Positions 16,560-23,529 of a stretch of 36,016 nt of DNA are shown here, piece by piece (the stretch's first letter is position 1; each line of letters starts with the position of its first letter). The notes under the pieces are model-generated. The model was not told the DNA's origin and ran no database searches. It saw only the letters and a program-made list of their open reading frames with translations. The DNA is from Acidimicrobiaceae bacterium (lineage in GTDB: Bacteria > Actinomycetota > Acidimicrobiia > Acidimicrobiales > Aldehydirespiratoraceae), in contig JAPPLH010000119.1 of NCBI GenBank assembly GCA_028819505.1, positions 1-36,016 of the forward strand, in the 5' to 3' direction. The position numbers were made by a program, and so were the translations under genes.

Positions 16560-17644
16560 GCGAGCGGCTCGAACTCGCGCCTCCATGCTTCGAGCGGCAC
16601 CTCGTCCTGTGCGGGGAGCTCCCAACGATCGACGGTGCCCCACAGGAGTTCCACGGCGCGCGCTTCGGTGAGCTTCCCACGCCGATAAGCCGCGAGAACC
16701 CGTCTCCCGTAGAGCGGCGGCACGCTAGGCGGGACGAGTTCGGCAACCCAGCGCTCCCCCAACTCGATGAAGTCCGCCCGAGAGGGCGGGTGACTTGCGA
16801 GATCCTCGCGAGTCCCGGCATCGATGACGCCGACGTTCCGCAGTTGGGAGCATACGGCGGTCCAACTCAGCCGATAGCGCACCGCTGCCGCAACCGCCGC
16901 GAGACGGAGATCACGCTCGAACTCTGACCTGATCACTTCTGCGTCACGCCGGGGCAGAAGCAGATGGATCGCGAAAGCATTGATCAGCATCTCGTTCTCA
17001 TCCTGCGGAGAGAGCCCGACCTCCGGCGCGTACGCGTCCTGGAACACATGATGACCGAGTTCGTGAGCGAGATTAAAGCGGCGCCTCCCTGGCTCGAGCG
17101 CACCGTTGATGACTGCCACACCGACATCACCGACCGCCACATACGCGGCATCGCCACCACCCTCGCTGAGGTCGAGGGAGAACGCGAACAGGCCTGCTAG
17201 CTCAGCGCATCGTTGGAGGCCATGGAGAGGTCCGGCCGGCACCCCGAGCTTGACCCGCAACTCCGCAGCGGCTGCCTCGGACTCCTCGACGCTCGACGGA
17301 GGATCCATCACAATCCTCGTGATCTGTGGGAGTTCACCCTCGGCAGACAGAAAGTCGATGTCGCGAGCGATCCACTCAACCCGCGAGTCCAGCATCCGCG
17401 ACCGTCCTCCTACGACTGGATCTGACCGCCGACTCAAGACCGCTGGAGGGGATGCTCGGAAGAACCAGTCCACAGGCCGGTCGAGTGCTTCGGCGAACAC
17501 CACGAGTTCGGCCGCGGCGAGCCTCCTGGTTCCTGCCTCAATCTTCGCGATCACCGTCCGTCCGAGCCCCGTCGCCGCGGACACCTGCTCCTGTGTCAGC
17601 CCTGCGAGCTCGCGCGCCTCTGCGATCCGGCTGCTCAGCTCCAT
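16556..17644 (-). CDS. XRE-family regulator fused to ImmA/IrrE metallopeptidase
   Basis: This 362-residue protein has an N-terminal helix-turn-helix (RIAEARELAGLTQEQVSAAT, then GRTVIAKIEAG, residues 6-39) and a COG2856 zinc peptidase site, FNLAHELGHH, with HELGHH at 194-199. NEMLINAFAIHLLLPR follows and contributes the usual third-ligand Glu. Such proteins bind their own promoter and may be triggered to cleave a repressor or antitoxin. The gene is coupled by GTGA to the PIN-like gene, suggesting a stress-responsive or toxin-antitoxin unit. ATG at 17644 gives the normal N-terminus; TACAGT (17653-17658) lies 8 nt upstream as a possible -10. Confidence 0.87.
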   Translation of the reverse strand: MELSSRIAEARELAGLTQEQVSAATGLGRTVIAKIEAGTRRLAAAELVVFAEALDRPVDWFFRASPPAVLSRRSDPVVGGRSRMLDSRVEWIARDIDFLSAEGELPQITRIVMDPPSSVEESEAAAAELRVKLGVPAGPLHGLQRCAELAGLFAFSLDLSEGGGDAAYVAVGDVGVAVINGALEPGRRRFNLAHELGHHVFQDAYAPEVGLSPQDENEMLINAFAIHLLLPRRDAEVIRSEFERDLRLAAVAAAVRYRLSWTAVCSQLRNVGVIDAGTREDLASHPPSRADFIELGERWVAELVPPSVPPLYGRRVLAAYRRGKLTEARAVELLWGTVDRWELPAQDEVPLEAWRREFEPLA

Positions 17645-17652
17645 GGCACCAG

Positions 17653-17658
17653 ACTGTA
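17653..17658 (-). promoter_or_regulatory. possible -10 of the XRE-ImmA/PIN operon
   Basis: TACAGT on the minus strand ends 8 nt before the ATG at 17644, so the message would have almost no leader. The imperfect inverted pair CGTGTG / CGCACG just upstream (about 17665-17682) could be an XRE operator. Both calls are by eye. Confidence 0.3.
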
Positions 17659-17719
17659 GCATCGTGCGATTCTGGCACACGGCGCATCGAGGTGCCGGAT
17701 CCGTCCCTGCGGGACCGCC

Positions 17720-19738
17720 CTATACCAGAAGGGGGTCGGTGAGGATCTCCACCAGGGCGGGGCCCTGGTGGTCGAGGGCTGCCTCGACGGCGTCGTCGAG
17801 CTGGTCGGTGGACATGACCCGGAAGCCTCGAGCGCCGCACAGCTCGGCGAACGCTGCGAAGTCGGGGTTGTGCAGCGAGGTCTGCCACACGTCGAGCTCG
17901 GCGGCTCGCTGCTCCTTGGAGATCTTCCCCAGCTCGTTGTTGTTCAACAGAACGTGGGTGATGTCCATGCCGTAGGAGGCCGCGGTGGTGAGCTCCATGG
18001 CGTACTGGCCGAACCCCCCGTCGCCCGATACCGACACCACCGCCCGGCCGGCGTGCTCGGGTCGGCTCTGGGTGGCGGCCCAGCAGCCCATGGCTGCGGG
18101 CAGCGCAAAGCCGATGGAGCCGAGGTAGCCCGACATCAGCACGGTCTGGCCCCTGGTCTCGAAGTAGCGCCCGAAGGAGTAGGCGTGGTTGCCCACGTCG
18201 ACCGGCACGATGGCGTCGGCCGGGACCAGCCGGCTGAGGGCGTCGAACACCGACGCCGCATTCAGGCCCTCGCCCCGGTCGTCGGCGCGGCGGCGGGCCT
18301 TCTCGTCGCGCCAGATGGACCAGCGCTCGGCCACCTCTCCCCGCAGGTCCTGACAGTTCCGGTCGGCGGGTATCGCCTCGCCAAGGGCTCTGGCGGCCAC
18401 CCCGACCTCAGCCAGCACCGGCACGTCCACCGGGTGGAACCGGCCCAGGGCCATGGGATCGAAGTCCACCTGCACGGTCGGCTTGTAGTCGGCGATGCCG
18501 GTGTGGTTGGCGAATGACACCCCGAAGGTCAGCAGCAGGTCGGCCTCGTTCATGAACCAGCTGGCGATGGGCGTGCCCGAGCGGCCCAGCACCCCGCAGG
18601 CCAGCGGATGGCGGTCCCCGATCAGTCCCTTGCCCTTGAACGTGGTGGCCACCGGCGCCCCGATCAACTCGGCGAGGGCGACGATGCCGGCCATTGAGCC
18701 GCGGGCACCGTGGCCGACGATGATCAGCGGCCGGGCCGCTCCGGCCACCGCATCGACCGCCGCGGCCAGCGCCTCGGCGGGTGGCTCCACCGCCCGCGAA
18801 CCGGTGCGCCCCTGCGGAGAGCCCGGTGAACCGGCCGGGCCTTCGGGCGCCGGCAGGACCTGCACCTCGTCGGGAAGCACCAAGTGGCCCACATCCCGCT
18901 CGACGACGGCCGTCTTGCAGGCCAGCGTCATGAGTTCCGCGTAGTTGGACCCGGATTGCACCGTGGCCGAGTAGCGGGCCACGTCGGCGAAGGCGGCCGA
19001 CAGGTCGGTGTCCTGGAAGGCGCCCCGCCCCCGCACCGCGGAGGGCACCTGCCCCGACAAGGCCAGAACCGGGGCCCGGTCCATCTTGGCGTCGTAGAGG
19101 CCGGTGAGCAGGTTGGTCGAGCCGGGCCCGGCGATGGCGAAGCAGGCGGCTAGCCCACCGGTGAGCTTTCCGTAGGCGCAGGCCGCGAACGAGGCCGCCC
19201 CCTCGTGGCGGATGCCGATGAAGGTCAGGTCGCCCCGGGCCTCGGCGGCCCGCACCGCGTCGGCGAAGCCCAGGTTGGAGTGCCCCACCATGCCGAAGAC
19301 ATGGGTCACGCCCCAGGCCGCCATGGTCTCCACCAGCATGTCGGAGACGGTGCGTTCCCGGGGTCGCTCAACGGGCAGGGCCACGTACACGCCGTCGGCC
19401 CGCACCTCGGTGCGGTACGCGGCCGGGGCGTCGTCGAAAGGCGGCGGGGGCCGGCCGTTCTTGGGCGAGTAGTCGTAGCCGTGCCACGGGCAGCGCAGCC
19501 ACCCGCCCTCGATGGAGCCCTCCCCCAGCGGGCCGCCCTGGTGCGGGCAGGCGTTGCCGAGGCAGCCGTAGCCACCGTCGGCGGTGCGGGTGACGCACAG
19601 GCTCTCGTGCCCGACGGTCACGGTCATCGCCCGGCCCTCGCCCATCTCGTCGAGGTCGACCAGCTTGTGCCAGGCGTACTCGCCGTCGGGCAGCGCCGGC
19701 TCGGCGACGCTCGGTGTCGTGTCTGGGTTAGGGACCAC
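17720..19738 (-). CDS. Rieske [2Fe-2S] domain fused to ThDP-dependent enzyme (acetolactate synthase/pyruvate oxidase superfamily)
   Basis: This 672-residue protein has two parts. Residues 20-125 form a Rieske ferredoxin-like domain with C64-P-H66 and C83-P-W-H86, the full CxH...CxxH cluster motif. From about 128 on, a three-domain ThDP enzyme follows: SDMLVETMAAWGVTHVFGMVG, Glu179 in RHEGAASFAACAYG (cofactor-activating Glu), the middle domain around PLIIVGHGARGSM, and GDGGFGQYAMELTTA at 572 onward ending in LLNNNELG, the ThDP-Mg motif. The enzyme should act on a 2-keto acid, possibly passing electrons to or through the Rieske cluster. The GTG at 19738 is chosen because AGGAG lies 8 nt upstream; in-frame TTG 19774 would add 12 residues. 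It is divergent from the VOC gene next door. Confidence 0.9.
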   Translation of the reverse strand: MVPNPDTTPSVAEPALPDGEYAWHKLVDLDEMGEGRAMTVTVGHESLCVTRTADGGYGCLGNACPHQGGPLGEGSIEGGWLRCPWHGYDYSPKNGRPPPPFDDAPAAYRTEVRADGVYVALPVERPRERTVSDMLVETMAAWGVTHVFGMVGHSNLGFADAVRAAEARGDLTFIGIRHEGAASFAACAYGKLTGGLAACFAIAGPGSTNLLTGLYDAKMDRAPVLALSGQVPSAVRGRGAFQDTDLSAAFADVARYSATVQSGSNYAELMTLACKTAVVERDVGHLVLPDEVQVLPAPEGPAGSPGSPQGRTGSRAVEPPAEALAAAVDAVAGAARPLIIVGHGARGSMAGIVALAELIGAPVATTFKGKGLIGDRHPLACGVLGRSGTPIASWFMNEADLLLTFGVSFANHTGIADYKPTVQVDFDPMALGRFHPVDVPVLAEVGVAARALGEAIPADRNCQDLRGEVAERWSIWRDEKARRRADDRGEGLNAASVFDALSRLVPADAIVPVDVGNHAYSFGRYFETRGQTVLMSGYLGSIGFALPAAMGCWAATQSRPEHAGRAVVSVSGDGGFGQYAMELTTAASYGMDITHVLLNNNELGKISKEQRAAELDVWQTSLHNPDFAAFAELCGARGFRVMSTDQLDDAVEAALDHQGPALVEILTDPLLV

Positions 19739-19904
19739 TGCCGTCACTCCTGAATGGTTCCGTGGAAGCGTCAACCTACATTGGCCGCCGAGGCGGCGGA
19801 GTCGTTGCCGGTGCGTTCTCCCCTACTTTCTCCCACCCGCGACGTTGCACCTATCGTTGGTCGACCACCGACCCGAGCGCCGCGACCGACCAGCGGAGGC
19901 CCAG
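19739..19904. promoter_or_regulatory. divergent intergenic region with a 14-bp palindrome
   Basis: The 166-bp gap between two divergent starts must hold promoters for both. The clearest element is GCCGCC-GA-GGCGGC (19784-19797), a dyad that might be an operator. A minus-strand AGGAG supports the Rieske-ThDP start, and GGAGG supports the VOC start. No strong -10/-35 pair is visible. Confidence 0.35.
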
Positions 19905-20777
19905 ATGACCGACCCGACCTACCAGCTTCACCATCTCTGCATCTTCGAGAAGCAGCCCCGCGACGCCATGTGGAACTGGCTGCGCTGGCACCACGCCATC
20001 CCGGCCTACTACTGGGAGGGGATCCCCGACCTGCACCACACCGGCGAGGGCGGCGTGGACTACACGTTCCTGGCCTGCGGCGCCCCCTTCCAGATGCAAC
20101 TGGAGTCGCCGCCCTACCAGTTCGAGTACGAGCGCAACTGGTTCGCCGAGCACGACTCGGGCATCAACCACATCTGCTGGATCGTGCCCAGCGCCTACGA
20201 CACCGTCGACCATCTCCAGTCCAACGGCGCCACCGTGGCCATGCCCTACGAGGAGTTCGGCGACACCTACCACGGCTTCGTGGCCATCGACCCCGAAGGC
20301 CGCTGGGTGGAGATCATGTCGTACCCGGGCGAGTTCAAGACCCCCGACGTGGAGTTCCGACCGGTGGGGCATCCCGGCCTGCAGACCCTAGGCGTGGTGC
20401 AGCTGTGCCGCGACCTCGACAGCCAGGTCGAGTGGTACACCGATGTGCTCGGCCAGCGGATCATCCTCGACGCCCGCAGCGCCAACGACGGCCTCGTGTA
20501 CCTGGCCGACCACACCTACGAGGGCCGCCAGTGCGTGAACGCGCTGGCCACTCCCAGCACCGAAGCCGAGCACGCCCTGATGGAGCGCCACGGACCGGTG
20601 ATATCCACCGTGCTGTACCAGGCCGGCGACGTGGAGGCCGCCTGGCGCGACGCGCTGGCCGCCGGCTTCGGAGAGGTGGCCGCCCCTGTGCACGACGACC
20701 GCATCGGAGCCCGCACCGGCTACCTGCGCGAGCCCAGCGGCAACCTGGTGCAGGTGCGCGAGCGACTGGCTGCATAG
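19905..20777 (+). CDS. two-domain VOC-superfamily protein (extradiol dioxygenase-like)
   Basis: This 290-residue protein has two vicinal-oxygen-chelate modules. The N-terminal one keeps a metal triad: His9/10 (LHHLCIF), His89 (INHICWIV) and Glu136 (GRWVEIM). The C-terminal one (LGVVQLCRDLDSQVEWYTDVLG to GNLVQVRE) has lost the corresponding residues, so one active site per chain is likely. Extradiol dioxygenases of the usual type keep the triad in the C-terminal module instead. The reaction could be ring cleavage, epimerisation or another metal-enolate step. GGAGG lies 8 nt before the ATG. It abuts the next VOC gene with no gap. Confidence 0.8.
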   Translation: MTDPTYQLHHLCIFEKQPRDAMWNWLRWHHAIPAYYWEGIPDLHHTGEGGVDYTFLACGAPFQMQLESPPYQFEYERNWFAEHDSGINHICWIVPSAYDTVDHLQSNGATVAMPYEEFGDTYHGFVAIDPEGRWVEIMSYPGEFKTPDVEFRPVGHPGLQTLGVVQLCRDLDSQVEWYTDVLGQRIILDARSANDGLVYLADHTYEGRQCVNALATPSTEAEHALMERHGPVISTVLYQAGDVEAAWRDALAAGFGEVAAPVHDDRIGARTGYLREPSGNLVQVRERLAA

Positions 20778-21245
20778 GTGCGAATCAGGGGGATCCACCA
20801 CGCCGGTCTGGTGGTCCGCGACCTCGACGCGGCGGTCGCCTTCTACGGCGCGCTGCTCGATATGGAGATCATCGGGCGGGACCGGTGGCGGGCCCCGGAG
20901 CCCAACGTCGACAGCGCGGTGGGGCTGGTCGGGTCGTCGGCCGACGGTGTGATGATGCGGGGTTCCAACAGCTACCTCGAGCTGTGGCAGTACCACGCCC
21001 CGACCCGGGTCGGCGACGACCCCGCTGCTCGGGGCGCCCACGAGCTGGGGCTGCGCCACCTCGCCATCGAGGTCGACGACGTGCCCGCCGCCCTCGACCG
21101 TTTCGTCGAGCTGGGCGGCACCCGCATGGGCGACCCGCTCCGCTTCGACCACGGCGGCGACGCCGTCTACTGCCGCGACCCTTTCGGCACCATCATCGAG
21201 TTCATGTCGGTCGTGGGTACCCAGGACTCCCTCGACGACCTGTAG
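20778..21245 (+). CDS. single-domain VOC-superfamily protein
   Basis: This 155-residue VOC protein has one beta-alpha-beta-beta-beta pair and candidate ligands His7/8 (IHHAGLVV), Glu68 (YLELW), His94 (LRHLAIEV) and Glu141 (GTIIEFM). A His-Glu-His-Glu set is that of glyoxalase I and methylmalonyl-CoA epimerase rather than ring-cleavage enzymes, which use His-His-Glu. The reaction is unknown. GTG follows directly on the TAG of the previous gene, so the two are translated together. Confidence 0.82.
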   Translation: MRIRGIHHAGLVVRDLDAAVAFYGALLDMEIIGRDRWRAPEPNVDSAVGLVGSSADGVMMRGSNSYLELWQYHAPTRVGDDPAARGAHELGLRHLAIEVDDVPAALDRFVELGGTRMGDPLRFDHGGDAVYCRDPFGTIIEFMSVVGTQDSLDDL

Positions 21246-21290
21246 AACGGCCGGTAACGGTAGAGGCGGGCCGCGACGAAGGGAGCCTCC

Positions 21291-22433
21291 ATGAACGAGC
21301 CCGATCCCACCCGGGGCGGGGCGATGCTGCTCGAGGACCCGGACTTCCTGGAGCACTGCTACCGCCGGGTTCTGGGCGAGCTGGGCTTCTCGGCCGAGCA
21401 CGCCGAGGTGGTGGCCCGCTGCGTGTCCGACGGGGACCGCAACGGCAAGCTCACCCAGGGGATGGGCGTGTTCGAGATCCCGGTGCTGCTGGCCCGCACC
21501 GGCACCATGGACGTGACCGCGGTCCCTGAGGTGGTGGACGAAGGACCGGCCTGGCTGGTGATCGACGCCCGCCGGTCCTCAGGCCAGTGGGCCATCACCG
21601 TGGCCACCGAGGCGGCCATCGCCAAGGCCCGCGAGCACGCCATCGCCATCGCCTTCGTGCGGGACTTCAACGACGCAGGCGCCTTCGGCACCTACGTCCG
21701 GATGGCGGCCCGGGAGGGCATGATGGCCATGGCCACCAACAACAGCCTGCCGCTGGTCTCACCGTGGGGAGGGATGGAGAACATGCTGTCGGGGGCGCCC
21801 TTCGCGGCCGCGTCGCCCGGCGGCGAGCACCGGCCGATCGTCAGCGACATCCAGGCCATCGAGGTACACGACGGCGACTTGAGCGAGGCGTACTTCCAGG
21901 GCAAGCGACTGCCGGGACCGTTCCTGGTCGATCCTGACACAGGCGAACTCACCGACGACCCGGCCCCCTACTTCAAGCAGATGGAGGACTACGGCCGGAT
22001 ATCGGACTGCGAGGCGCCGTCGGTGTTCGGCTCGCCCCGCCTGTACGCCTTCAACCTGTTCACCGAGATGCTGGCCGGGATCATCAACCCCGGCGCTCGC
22101 CTCAGCCCCGAGATCGCGGGACCCCCGTCCTACTGGTTGAAGCCCCGGGACGAGGCCCTCACCGGCGGCGCCTGCGTTATCGTCATCGACCCGTCCCACT
22201 GGATGCCGGCCGATGAGGCCGGCCGCAAGTCGGACCGGCTGGTCGAGGCGGTGAAGGGGGCCAAGCGGCGCCCCGGAGTCGAAGAGATCTTCCTGCCCGG
22301 CGAGCGGGGCTGGCGCGCCATGGACTCCGACGGCCCGGTGGAGATCCTGCCGGCCCACTGGGAGTCGTTCGTGCAGATAGTCGAGAGCGTCGACTTGGAC
22401 ATCGACCGCCTCCGAGCCGAGTTCGCGGGCTAG
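21291..22433 (+). CDS. Ldh2-type (malate/L-lactate dehydrogenase family) oxidoreductase with altered active site
   Basis: The 380-residue protein has the Ldh2 layout: an N-terminal helical part, MAMATNNSLPLVSPWGG (nicotinamide-binding region) near 150, then FNLFTEMLAGIINPGARLSPE and LPGERGWR toward the end. Most family members have a DSHG motif near residue 45-50 and a catalytic His in a (N/S)HFGAAGYY motif. Here the first position reads GDRNGKLTQGMG and the second DFNDAGAFGTY, so both His residues appear replaced. Either the substrate differs from 2-hydroxyacids or catalysis relies on other groups. GGGAG lies 8 nt before the ATG. It sits within the VOC genes. Confidence 0.8.
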   Translation: MNEPDPTRGGAMLLEDPDFLEHCYRRVLGELGFSAEHAEVVARCVSDGDRNGKLTQGMGVFEIPVLLARTGTMDVTAVPEVVDEGPAWLVIDARRSSGQWAITVATEAAIAKAREHAIAIAFVRDFNDAGAFGTYVRMAAREGMMAMATNNSLPLVSPWGGMENMLSGAPFAAASPGGEHRPIVSDIQAIEVHDGDLSEAYFQGKRLPGPFLVDPDTGELTDDPAPYFKQMEDYGRISDCEAPSVFGSPRLYAFNLFTEMLAGIINPGARLSPEIAGPPSYWLKPRDEALTGGACVIVIDPSHWMPADEAGRKSDRLVEAVKGAKRRPGVEEIFLPGERGWRAMDSDGPVEILPAHWESFVQIVESVDLDIDRLRAEFAG

Positions 22434-22457
22434 GTCTGCAGCCGCTATGACGGTCCG

Positions 22458-23453
22458 GTGATGGACTTCCGCTTCGACCACGTCGGTTTCCTGACCCCCG
22501 ACGTGGACTACAGCTTCGGCGTGTACCGGGCGCTGGGCTGCCAGTTGACCGAGCGGACCTACCGCCGGGGCAGCCACGACGTGGCCTACGGCGGAGCCGG
22601 GACCGACGTGCTGCTCGAGTTCCAGGGCCCGCCGCTGCTGCGCGAGTCCGAGGACTACCTGGCCCGCCAGCCTTGGAGCATCGAGCGGGTGGCGCTGGTG
22701 TGCGATGACGTGGAGGCGGCCTACGCCCGGCTCATGGCGGCCGGCGTGCCGTCGGCCTGGGAGCCGGAGCCGTTCGCGGTCGACGGGGTGACCCTGGCCG
22801 TGGCCGCGGGAGTGTGGTCGCCCGAGGGACTCATGATCGATCTGGTCGAGCACCGCGACGTGGCCGTTCCCCGGCCCGCCCGGGGCCCCCGGGACGACTT
22901 GTCCCTGCATCATGTGTGCTTCGTCACCTCGGATCTGGCCCGGGCCGAGGCGTTCTGGGTCGAGCACTTCGGGCTGGTCAAGACCTACGACTTCACCGCG
23001 CCGCTACCTGGCGGCGGCAGGCAGGGGTTCGTGATGCTCAGCGACCCGTTCTTCGACGCGGCCGGCCACGAGTTCAGCCTGGAGATCATCGGCGGCGCCT
23101 TCGACACCATCGACGGGCCGGTGTTCGAGCGGCGGGGCAGCTGCTACGACCACATCTGCTTCACGACCGGCGACGTGGCCGGGACCTGGCAGCGGGCCGT
23201 CGATCGGGGCGTGGAGCCGCTGAGCGAGCCGGCCTACTATCCCGAGTACGACAGCACCATCGCCTGGCTCTACGACGCCGACGGCACCCATATCGAGCTG
23301 ATGGACCCGGTGCCGGCCGATCTGATGGTCGACGCCCACCGCCTCGGCCGGTGCGCCAACGGCTGGGTGGACGACTGGCAGCGCAATCCGGCCGTGCTCC
23401 CTCGCCGGGGAGACACCGGTCTGCAGGTCCGCCGCAACCCCAGCAACCAATGA
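22458..23453 (+). CDS. two-domain VOC-superfamily protein (extradiol dioxygenase-like)
   Basis: This 331-residue protein has an N-terminal VOC module (FDHVGFLTPD) that has lost some ligands. The C-terminal module has a full His-His-Glu set: His151/152 (LHHVCFVTSD), His232 (YDHICFTTGD) and Glu280 (THIELMDP). This is the classical arrangement of extradiol ring-cleavage dioxygenases and 4-hydroxyphenylpyruvate dioxygenase relatives, and it mirrors the VOC gene at 19905. A non-haem Fe(II) or Mn(II) dioxygenase is plausible. Either GTG 22458 or ATG 22461 could start it; Shine-Dalgarno is weak. The TGA overlaps an ATG (23450-23453) that opens the micro-ORF chain leading to the alcohol dehydrogenase. 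Confidence 0.82.
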   Translation: MMDFRFDHVGFLTPDVDYSFGVYRALGCQLTERTYRRGSHDVAYGGAGTDVLLEFQGPPLLRESEDYLARQPWSIERVALVCDDVEAAYARLMAAGVPSAWEPEPFAVDGVTLAVAAGVWSPEGLMIDLVEHRDVAVPRPARGPRDDLSLHHVCFVTSDLARAEAFWVEHFGLVKTYDFTAPLPGGGRQGFVMLSDPFFDAAGHEFSLEIIGGAFDTIDGPVFERRGSCYDHICFTTGDVAGTWQRAVDRGVEPLSEPAYYPEYDSTIAWLYDADGTHIELMDPVPADLMVDAHRLGRCANGWVDDWQRNPAVLPRRGDTGLQVRRNPSNQ

Positions 23454-23488
23454 CCGCCGGCAGGCCGCAGACTGGAGGAGGCCGATGA
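23450..23488 (+). CDS. 12-residue micro-ORF coupled to the VOC gene
   Basis: It reads MTAGRPQTGGGR. Its ATG forms an ATGA with the VOC stop, and its TGA (23486-23488) forms an ATGA with the next micro-ORF's ATG at 23485. The strong GGAGGAGG near its end would serve as Shine-Dalgarno for that next frame. It is related to the following micro-ORF by tandem duplication. Confidence 0.4.
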   Translation: MTAGRPQTGGGR

Positions 23489-23520
23489 CTGCCCGCAAGC
23501 CACCGACCGAAGGAGGCCAT
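23451..23520 (+). repeat. degenerate 35-bp tandem duplication carrying ATGA and Shine-Dalgarno
   Basis: Units 23451-23485 and 23486-23520 match at 26 of 35 positions. Each begins TGAC, has GCC-GC-A in the first third and ends in GGAGGCC. Each therefore repeats a stop/start overlap plus a Shine-Dalgarno, and the duplication has kept all junctions in ATGA register. Confidence 0.75.
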
Positions 23521-23529
23521 CGCACATGA
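23485..23529 (+). CDS. 14-residue micro-ORF coupled to the alcohol dehydrogenase
   Basis: It reads MTARKPPTEGGHRT. GGAGGAGG lies just upstream. Its TGA (23527-23529) overlaps the alcohol dehydrogenase ATG as ATGA, and AAGGAGG within it is that gene's Shine-Dalgarno. The peptide resembles the preceding one (MTA, then a shared R/K-P and T-x-G-G pattern). It may be only a translational bridge. Confidence 0.45.
   Translation: MTARKPPTEGGHRT

Noticed and set aside
19754-21529. 591-codon plus-strand frame across the VOC genes
   Set aside because: It is very rich in Arg, Pro, Gly, Ala and His, and offset from the two VOC proteins that have proper motifs and ribosome-binding sites.
21759-22967. 402-codon minus-strand frame opposite Ldh2 and VOC genes
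   Set aside because: It is antisense to two well-supported genes; no motifs.
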